Assembly (NCBI GenBank): GCA_012963185.1 | Contig: DTWD01000543.1 | Span: forward strand, 1 to 7,190 | Length of the DNA: 7,190 bases | Direction: 5' to 3' | Source: Acidobacteriota bacterium | GTDB lineage: Bacteria > Acidobacteriota > Vicinamibacteria > Vicinamibacterales > UBA8438 | Shown here: positions 1 through 5,448 of the stretch, piece after piece | Position numbering within the stretch: position 1 is the first letter of the stretch | How the letters are laid out: every line of letters starts with the position of its first letter | Notes under the pieces: model-generated | Seen by the model: only the letters and a program-made list of their open reading frames with translations | What the model was told of the DNA's origin: nothing | Databases searched by the model: none | Program-made: the position numbers and the translations under genes

Positions 1-24
1 CTGTCCCTCCGCCATATTCTTCAT
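1..24 (-). CDS. Possible first codons of a gene leaving the left edge
   Basis: On the minus strand an ATG at 24-22 opens eight codons (MKNMAEGQ) that stay open to the window edge, 25 bases after the stop of the zinc-ribbon gene and in the same direction. A second in-frame ATG lies at 15-13. A GGCGGG stretch precedes the first ATG but is a weak ribosome-binding match. The fragment is too short to show coding character; it is listed only because a closely spaced downstream gene is plausible here. Confidence 0.18.
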
Positions 25-49
25 TCTACCCGCCGAAACGAAGCCTGCG

Positions 50-457
50 TCATTTCCAACCACTCGATTTACGTGTGAATCGAGATGGCAATGATGGTTT
101 GCGTTCAGGAACAGGTTCTGATTCTCCGGCAGCTTCCTCAATTTCTCTTTCGAGTTCTTCTTCGTTCGGTAATCCTGATAGTTGTTCTGTGAACACCATC
201 GAATGCTGAGAAGGAATTTCAAATTTTTTACCGCAGGTTTTACACGTGACATGGTCGTCAAGACGCACCAGGTAGTCACGTAGCTTGTCGAACTTACCGC
301 GATCATCTCGGGTCGCTCCGGGCGGGAGTTTGGACTTCTTGGAATGGAGCACCCACTGAACGTTGTAGCTGCCTATCCGTTGACACCTAGGGCACTGATA
401 CTGTCCCGAGCGGGTTTGTGGTTTTTTGTTGAAAAGAGCTTGTTCGTCAAGAGGCAT
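50..457 (-). CDS. Small four-cysteine zinc-ribbon protein, function unknown
   Basis: A 135-residue protein I do not recognise as a named family. Two CxxC knuckles are visible: C22-P-R-C25 and C72-K-T-C75, separated by 46 residues that are rich in lysine, arginine and aspartate. This spacing is typical of a zinc ribbon, so a single structural zinc bound by four cysteines is likely. Residues about 98-115 are strongly acidic, with a run of glutamates that could form a helix, and the last 20 residues are basic and serine-rich, probably disordered. There is no signal peptide or membrane segment, so it should be cytoplasmic. The ATG at 457-455 has no clear Shine-Dalgarno sequence; no better start is seen. 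The gene is divergent from the dienelactone-hydrolase gene. A nucleic-acid-binding or regulatory role is possible, but nothing in the sequence proves it. Confidence 0.75.
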   Translation of the reverse strand: MPLDEQALFNKKPQTRSGQYQCPRCQRIGSYNVQWVLHSKKSKLPPGATRDDRGKFDKLRDYLVRLDDHVTCKTCGKKFEIPSQHSMVFTEQLSGLPNEEELEREIEEAAGESEPVPERKPSLPSRFTRKSSGWK

Positions 458-632
458 GTGTTTCTAATGGTAACAAACCAAAACCGACGACTTGAGAAAC
501 CGCCGACTCTTTAAGGTCGCTGGGAGAGACAAGTTCGCATATATTTAACGCAGTGTCGCAGCCGGAGTCCGATAAAGCTCACAAACATGATTTCGTCAAC
601 CAGGAATTCGTTCACACAGAGGATCGCAACCA

Positions 633-1520
633 ATGACCGAACAAGAAAAAATTGATCCACGGATTTTCGATCTTTACGACGAGTATTGCCATGGCCACAT
701 TGATAGGCGCGAGTTCTTAAGTCGCGCGGCTGTAATGACAGTTGGAGGCGTTTCGGCGCTGTGGATGGCGCAGGCATTAATGCCTCGCTATGCGGAAGCG
801 CAGACGATTTCCTTCACAGATCCCCGTATGACAGGCACGTATGTTGAGTACCCATCGCTAGGCGGTACTTCGGGCACCATGCGTGGGTATCTTGTCCAAC
901 CAGCCGGAGAGGGCCCCTTTCCAACCGTATTGGTGATTCATGAGAACCGTGGGTTAAATCCTCATATTGAAGACGTTGCACGACGCGCGGCGATCGCTGG
1001 ATTTTTGGCACTGGCGCCGGACGGACTGTCTCCGGTAGGTGGTTATCCCGGGAATGATGATGACGGCCGAGAACTGCAACGCGGTCTTGTACCCGCAGAA
1101 CTCGACCAGGACATGATCAACAGCGCGAACTATCTCAAAGCGCACGAGTTGTCGAATGGTCGTCTTGGCGCCACTGGCTTTTGCTGGGGTGGAGGGATGA
1201 CCAACCGACTCGCGGTTGAACTTGGAAGTGACCTTCAGGCAGGCGTACCGTTTTATGGGGTGTCGGCGGCGAGTGACGATGTGCCCAAAATAGAAGCATC
1301 ACTCATGGTGATCTACGCAGGTTCGGATCCGCGGATAAACGCGATGTGGCCCGAGTACGAGAGGGTACTGCAAGCAAATAACGTGTCGCATGAGATGCAC
1401 TTGTTTGAGGGGACACTGCACGGTTTTCACAATAATTCCACACCGCGCTACAACGAGGCCGCTGCGGCGCTTGCCTGGAATCGTACAGTGGGGTTTTTTC
1501 GCAATCACTTAGTGGTGTAG
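633..1520 (+). CDS. Tat-exported dienelactone hydrolase family protein
   Basis: A 295-residue alpha/beta-hydrolase of the dienelactone hydrolase (carboxymethylenebutenolidase) family. The N-terminus has a twin-arginine motif, D24-R-R-E-F-L29, a hydrophobic stretch at about 33-50, and a likely cleavage site after A54-E-A56, so the folded protein should go to the periplasm. The nucleophile is C184 in GFCWGG, followed by D232 in GSDPRI and H263 in LHGF. The spacings of 48 and 31 residues match the Cys123-Asp171-His202 triad of the Pseudomonas enzyme as I recall it. E104 in HENRG fits the conserved glutamate that controls the nucleophile. The start is supported by AGAGGA at 618-623, 9 bases before the ATG. 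The family cleaves lactones and small esters, but the substrate here is unknown. An annotation as YghX-like hydrolase is equally reasonable. The gene converges on the flavin-enzyme run and so is not in its operon. Confidence 0.9.
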   Translation: MTEQEKIDPRIFDLYDEYCHGHIDRREFLSRAAVMTVGGVSALWMAQALMPRYAEAQTISFTDPRMTGTYVEYPSLGGTSGTMRGYLVQPAGEGPFPTVLVIHENRGLNPHIEDVARRAAIAGFLALAPDGLSPVGGYPGNDDDGRELQRGLVPAELDQDMINSANYLKAHELSNGRLGATGFCWGGGMTNRLAVELGSDLQAGVPFYGVSAASDDVPKIEASLMVIYAGSDPRINAMWPEYERVLQANNVSHEMHLFEGTLHGFHNNSTPRYNEAAAALAWNRTVGFFRNHLVV

Positions 1521-1530
1521 ATAGGGCCTG

Positions 1531-1568
1531 TGTGCGTGAGCGCTTTCGACAAAAGCCAGAGACGCACA
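1531..1568. terminator. Two-tier hairpin between convergent genes, possible terminator
   Basis: In the 140-base gap between two convergent stop codons, TGTGCGT (1531-1537) pairs with ACGCACA (1562-1568). Inside it GCTTT (1542-1546) pairs with AAAGC (1552-1556) around a five-base loop, leaving a 4/5-base internal loop. It lies 10 bases after the hydrolase stop. No T-run follows on either strand, so it is not a classical intrinsic terminator; the position is the main argument. Confidence 0.3.
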
Positions 1569-1660
1569 ACGGATTCGACCTATTTGGACTAGACAGTGAA
1601 TGAAATCGCGTGCTCGTAATCGTTGGACTCCGGAACGACTAACGTCTACGCAAACGTTGG

Positions 1661-2713
1661 TTAGCGTGAGTCAATACGAACTAAGGCCCGATCGATCATG
1701 TCGATTTGTGGTCGTCCTGACGCCGCCATGTTACGCGCGAGTTCATTAATCAATAGGTAGAGCGCTCGTTCAACACCAGCTGCACCGTAAGCTGCCAATC
1801 CCCACATAATTGGACGCGAAAGCATCACGGCCTTGGCGCCAAGCGCCAGTCCTTTGAGAATGTCGCTTCCACGTTTAAAGCCGCCATCAACGAGCACCGG
1901 GGCGCGGTCTCCTATGACATCGGCGATTTCTGGAAGGACATCAATGGGCAACACTTCGTCGAATCCAACCGCACCCCCATGGTTCGACACGACAAGGCCT
2001 GTTGCACCACGGTCAAGGGCTCTACGTGCATCATCTGGATTCATAACGCCTTTCACGATGACTGGAACTCCTGCGCTTTGAGTGAGTTCCTCAATTGAGT
2101 CCCATTGCACGGCGACGGGTGCACCCTCAGAGGACACACCAATCGTTACACAGAGTATTTCGCATCCGGCATCGGTGGCTTCGGCGACGTCCTCCCGAAC
2201 AGCCCCGAGGTTATCGTCAGCGTAGACCTGGAACCAAAGCGGTTGTGCGGTTTCTGAGGCAATCTGGGCGATGGGATAACTTGCACTGCGTGTTGCCACC
2301 ATGATGGTTTGGGAGGCGCTAGACCCTCTCGCAGTAGCCAGCTCGCCCTCTTCGTGGAGGTCGCCTTGACGGCTAACGGGTCCCACGATGATGGGCGCGA
2401 ACATTGAGTGCCCAAATAATTCTGTCGTGAGGTCGAGGTCCATGGCATACACCATGAGGCGTTGACGAAATGTCATCTTGTCGAAAGAACCCCGCTCGCC
2501 ACTCTTTAACGATTCATATTGCATCGGTGAGAGGACAAGCTCGGCCATCTGTTCAAATTCTGGTGCGGCATAGATCTCGTCAACCGGACCACGCCGGACC
2601 GCCGGTAGTCCATCTTGAACAGCTGTTACAGCAGGAGGGCGACTGAAGGGATTAACGAGCTGTCGAATAACATTGCGTCTACGAAGAGTGTCTTTCTGGT
2701 TTTGTCTGGTCAT
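1661..2713 (-). CDS. Divergent FMN alpha-hydroxy-acid oxidase homologue, active site degraded (HAO-1)
   Basis: A 350-residue member of the FMN-dependent alpha-hydroxy-acid dehydrogenase family (glycolate oxidase, lactate oxidase, mandelate dehydrogenase). The TIM-barrel landmarks are SRQGDLH (114-120), PLWFQVY ending at Y164, VIVKG with K221, SNHGG with H245, and the flavin-phosphate stretch DGGFKRGSD (276-284). Compared with spinach glycolate oxidase as I recall it, the substrate tyrosine Y24 is S68, the aspartate D157 is G192, and the substrate-carboxylate arginine R257 is A248. FMN binding may survive while normal 2-hydroxy-acid oxidation is doubtful. The loop after strand 4 is about 31 residues shorter than in the two neighbouring paralogues. 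The N-terminus holds RRR (11-13) but no hydrophobic core, so it is not a working Tat signal. Its ATG overlaps the upstream stop as ATGA, with no strong Shine-Dalgarno, which suggests translational coupling. Confidence 0.88.
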   Translation of the reverse strand: MTRQNQKDTLRRRNVIRQLVNPFSRPPAVTAVQDGLPAVRRGPVDEIYAAPEFEQMAELVLSPMQYESLKSGERGSFDKMTFRQRLMVYAMDLDLTTELFGHSMFAPIIVGPVSRQGDLHEEGELATARGSSASQTIMVATRSASYPIAQIASETAQPLWFQVYADDNLGAVREDVAEATDAGCEILCVTIGVSSEGAPVAVQWDSIEELTQSAGVPVIVKGVMNPDDARRALDRGATGLVVSNHGGAVGFDEVLPIDVLPEIADVIGDRAPVLVDGGFKRGSDILKGLALGAKAVMLSRPIMWGLAAYGAAGVERALYLLINELARNMAASGRPQIDMIDRALVRIDSR

Positions 2714-3897
2714 GGGAAGTTCGTCCGTACGATACTGTTGTTAATCGATTTAATGTCACGACACCCTGTCGCCGCCATCGCCTGTACGAGCTCTGCGTTA
2801 ATGATCTCGATTACCTTTTGAGCCCCCTGTTCTCCGAAGGCACCAAGTCCCCAACGTGAGGCGCGTCCGAGACAAACGGCATCAGCGCCGAGAGCAAGCG
2901 CCTTGAGAACATCCCTCCCTCGACGGAAACCACTATCGATAAGTACCGGAACACGACCGTTCACAGCCTCCACCACTTCTTCAAGCACTTCAAGGGTCGA
3001 AGGGCCGTAGTCAATAGCACGCGCGCCATGATTCGACACAACGATGCCCTCGACTCCATGTTCAAGGCATTTTTTGGCACCTTCGCCGGTCAGGATACCT
3101 TTGGCGAGGATTGGCACGTCAGTCATCGACCGGAGTTCATCAAACAGTTTCCATTCGTACCACAGCCGTCCATCCCCGACGCCATATGGATTACTGGTTT
3201 CTCGTCGACGTCTGGGACTGCGCACCGAGCCGCCGAGATGAAAGTCGTGTAAATCGCGTTCGTAGTACGAACCTTGTTGATCAATCGTGACGACAATGGT
3301 CTGCGCACCAGCGGCTTGGCCATCAGCGAGTGGTTGCCGGTTTGCCTCGAGATCTCGCCGCGCGTACAGCTGGTACCAGAGTGGTCCCTCCGCAGCGTCG
3401 GCAATCCTGGTAAAAGGGAAACTTGAAGCATTGCTGACAATCATCGTGGTGTCTGTTGTTGTCGCCGCGCGGTGCATACCGAGTTCGCCATCAGGATGAA
3501 GGTCGCGTTGACGAGAAGTGGGTGCGAGCATAATCGGACTTTTCATCGGGAGCCCAAAAATCTCCGTCGACGTATCGACATCTTCAACGGCCACACCGCC
3601 TCGTCCCACAAGTTCGACCCAATCGAACGCATCGCGATTTCGTTTAAGGGTGAATTCGGAGTCGGTTCCGTGCGCGGTAACGTCGTAAATCGAAAGAGGA
3701 ACGTTTGCTCTGAAGACAGGTTCGAAGTCGAATGCGGTCAGCAATTCGTCAAACCCAAGATAGCGACGGTGTTGATCGAGAGGCCATGGATCTCGCTGTG
3801 CATGTAATAGCGGAGATGCCGCGAGGAACGATATGAAACCGGAGAGAGCCTCTCGTCTGGTGAACCCTTGACGCCACTGGTTGAGCAACTTAGTCAC
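2710..3897 (-). CDS. Tat-exported FMN-dependent alpha-hydroxy-acid oxidase/dehydrogenase (HAO-2)
   Basis: A 395-residue FMN enzyme expected to oxidise an L-2-hydroxy acid to the 2-oxo acid. The N-terminus has a twin-arginine motif, T13-R-R-E-A-L18, a hydrophobic core at about 20-30, and a probable cleavage after A33, so the loaded flavoenzyme should be periplasmic. Family residues present are Y178 (WYQLY), D206 (VTID), K266 (LAKG), catalytic H290 and R293 (SNHGAR), and the phosphate loop D321-S-G-F-R325 with G344-R345. The substrate tyrosine equivalent to spinach Y24 is V73, so substrate choice or rate may differ from the tandem copy. The tryptophan W108 position is A157; a small residue there is known from lactate oxidase. 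The start is GTG, supported by AAAGGAG 5 bases upstream. Its stop overlaps the start of HAO-1. Lactate, glycolate or mandelate specificity cannot be told from sequence. Confidence 0.92.
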   Translation of the reverse strand: MTKLLNQWRQGFTRREALSGFISFLAASPLLHAQRDPWPLDQHRRYLGFDELLTAFDFEPVFRANVPLSIYDVTAHGTDSEFTLKRNRDAFDWVELVGRGGVAVEDVDTSTEIFGLPMKSPIMLAPTSRQRDLHPDGELGMHRAATTTDTTMIVSNASSFPFTRIADAAEGPLWYQLYARRDLEANRQPLADGQAAGAQTIVVTIDQQGSYYERDLHDFHLGGSVRSPRRRRETSNPYGVGDGRLWYEWKLFDELRSMTDVPILAKGILTGEGAKKCLEHGVEGIVVSNHGARAIDYGPSTLEVLEEVVEAVNGRVPVLIDSGFRRGRDVLKALALGADAVCLGRASRWGLGAFGEQGAQKVIEIINAELVQAMAATGCRDIKSINNSIVRTNFP

Positions 3898-3902
3898 GGC
3901 GA

Positions 3903-3909
3903 CTCCTTT
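3903..3909 (-). promoter_or_regulatory. Ribosome-binding site fixing a GTG start
   Basis: Read on the minus strand this is AAAGGAG, 5 bases before the GTG at 3897-3895. It is a strong Shine-Dalgarno match and supports the GTG as the true start of HAO-2. That start is also needed to include the complete twin-arginine signal peptide. Confidence 0.75.
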
Positions 3910-3995
3910 CTAACGATATCTTCGGGACCATCCTAGCGAGAAAACGAGAATACGGCCCAACAAATTAGTCGGTTTGTCCCAAAAATCACTATCAG

Positions 3996-4007
3996 CGAAC
4001 GCGTTCG
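3996..4007. promoter_or_regulatory. Perfect 12-base palindrome in the HAO-3/HAO-2 gap, candidate operator
   Basis: CGAACGCGTTCG is its own reverse complement. It lies about 98 bases upstream of the HAO-2 start and 45 bases after the HAO-3 stop, in a 155-base gap with no coding potential. A dimeric repressor or activator site is possible. It could also be chance, or part of an RNA structure with the nearby weak hairpin of GACTG (4014-4018) and CAGTC (4028-4032). I found no convincing -35/-10 pair beside it. Confidence 0.25.
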
Positions 4008-4052
4008 ATGGGCGACTGATCCTTTACCAGTCCCGAACCGGATGACGCGTCT

Positions 4053-5240
4053 TCATGCGAAATTGGTTCTGACAATATTTCGGTCGATCGATTTAATATC
4101 GTGACACCCTGCCGCCGCCATCGCTTGTACAAGCTCCGCGTTGATGATCTCTATGACCTTTTGGGCTCCCTGTTCTCCAAAGGCACCAAGTCCCCACCGC
4201 GCGGCACGTCCGAGGCAGACGGCATCAGCGCCGAGAGCGAGTGCTTTGAGGACATCGCTCCCTCGACGGAAACCACTATCGATAAGCACCGGAACGCGAC
4301 CGTTCACAGCCTCCACGACTTCTTCAAGCACTTCAAGAGTTGAGGGCCCGTAGTCAATCGCGCGCCCGCCATGATTGGATACCACGAGGCCTTCAACGCC
4401 GTGGTCGAGACATTTCTTTGCACCTTCACCAGTGAGGATGCCTTTCGCCAAGATCGGAACATCTACCACCGCTCTTAGTTCGTCAAATAGTTTCCATTCA
4501 TACCAAAGGCGGAACTCGCTAACTCCGTAAAGGTTGCCTGTATCGGCCGCGCGCCTGGGGCTACGTACGGCACCGCCCAGATGAAAGTTGTGTGACGAGC
4601 GATCGTAGAGTGAAGTTTGTTGATCAATTGTGACGACAATCGTCTGTGCCCCAGCGGCTTGACCATCAGCGAGTGGTTGCCGGTTTGCCTCAAGATCTTG
4701 ACGAGCGTACAGCTGATACCAGAGTGGTCCCTCTGCGGCATCGGCAATGCGAGGAAACGGAAAGCTTGAGACGTTACTGACGATCATCGTGGTGTCGGTC
4801 GTTGTCGCGGCACGATGCATGCCGAGTTCACCGTCGGGGTGCAGGTCACGTTGCCGAGCGGTTGGTGCCACCATGATCGGGCTCTTGAGTGAAAAGCCCA
4901 ACACAGTAGTTGACGTGTCGACATGATCGGGGTTTACGCCGCCACCGCCAACAAGGTCGACCCAGTCAAACACATCTCGATTGCGTCGAAGCGTAAACTC
5001 CGAGTCGGTTCCGTGCGCAGTGTAGTCATAGACAGATAACGGAACATTCGCTTGAAACACTGGCTCAAAATCAAAAGCCGTAAGCATTTCATTGAATCCA
5101 AGCATGCGTCGATGGTCACCCAGAGGCCACGGATCGCGTTGCGCATGAAGCAGCGGAGATGACGCCAAAAAAGTCGCCAGCCCACACAAGGCCTCTCGCC
5201 TGGAAAAACCACGTCGCCAAGTTTTTTCTAGTTGACCCAC
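4053..5240 (-). CDS. Tat-exported FMN-dependent alpha-hydroxy-acid oxidase/dehydrogenase, active site intact (HAO-3)
   Basis: A 395-residue flavoenzyme of the glycolate/lactate oxidase family, and the first of the three tandem copies to be transcribed. The twin-arginine motif S13-R-R-E-A-L18 is followed by a hydrophobic core and a likely cleavage after A33, predicting export of the folded FMN protein. It keeps all the main catalytic positions: Y73 in YDYTAHG (spinach Y24), Y178, D206, K266, H290 and R293 in SNHGGR, and the phosphate loop at 321-325. V157 replaces spinach W108, giving a more open pocket. It matches HAO-2 at 327 of 395 residues without gaps (hand count); the differences cluster at the N-terminus, at 111-126 and in loop 4 (about 209-258). 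The start is GTG with AGGAGG 4 bases upstream. The 208-base gap before it holds no gene and no clear promoter, so readthrough from the propeller gene remains possible. The substrate is unknown. Confidence 0.93.
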   Translation of the reverse strand: MGQLEKTWRRGFSRREALCGLATFLASSPLLHAQRDPWPLGDHRRMLGFNEMLTAFDFEPVFQANVPLSVYDYTAHGTDSEFTLRRNRDVFDWVDLVGGGGVNPDHVDTSTTVLGFSLKSPIMVAPTARQRDLHPDGELGMHRAATTTDTTMIVSNVSSFPFPRIADAAEGPLWYQLYARQDLEANRQPLADGQAAGAQTIVVTIDQQTSLYDRSSHNFHLGGAVRSPRRAADTGNLYGVSEFRLWYEWKLFDELRAVVDVPILAKGILTGEGAKKCLDHGVEGLVVSNHGGRAIDYGPSTLEVLEEVVEAVNGRVPVLIDSGFRRGSDVLKALALGADAVCLGRAARWGLGAFGEQGAQKVIEIINAELVQAMAAAGCHDIKSIDRNIVRTNFA

Positions 5241-5244
5241 AGTG

Positions 5245-5250
5245 CCTCCT
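5245..5250 (-). promoter_or_regulatory. Ribosome-binding site fixing a GTG start
   Basis: On the minus strand this reads AGGAGG, a full consensus Shine-Dalgarno, 4 bases before the GTG at 5240-5238. The spacing is slightly short, but there is no nearby ATG. As in the tandem copy, the GTG start is needed for a complete Tat signal. Confidence 0.75.
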
Positions 5251-5448
5251 ACTACTGTCAGAGACTCATCCTACAGATGCCAATGAATGGATGACCGAGA
5301 CGAGTGAATAGGTCTGATCGAGATGGTGTTTTTTCTTCTGCGTAAGAATAGAGCAGTTCGATGCGAGAGTGCGAGTTCTTGAATCGGTGGCACCATCCTC
5401 GCCATCAGGCGCACGCTTAGAGTTGCCAGTCGATCAGCCAAATGGACC

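Larger units (their letters stand above)
2710..5240. repeat. Tandem gene duplication: copies at 2710-3897 and 4053-5240
   Basis: The two genes are the same length and align base for base at a constant offset of 1343. By hand count, nucleotide identity is 104/120 for 2761-2880, 110/120 for 2881-3000 and 92/120 for 3001-3120 against the matching bases of the other copy. The longest exact run I noticed is 29 bases, around 2934-2962. The homology ends at the gene borders; the 155-base spacer has no counterpart. Confidence 0.9.

Noticed and set aside
540..545. TATATT as a -10 box for the hydrolase gene
   Set aside because: It matches the consensus at five of six bases, but nothing like TTGACA lies 16-18 bases upstream, so it is not listed as a promoter.
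1640..1665. Inverted repeat CTAAC...GTTAG near the end of HAO-1 as a terminator
   Set aside because: The stem is only five base pairs, it overlaps the stop codon of the gene and no T-run follows.
3472..3807. A 111-codon plus-strand open frame opposite HAO-2
   Set aside because: It is antisense to a strongly conserved protein, lacks a ribosome-binding site and has no recognisable domain; a mirror frame of the real gene.
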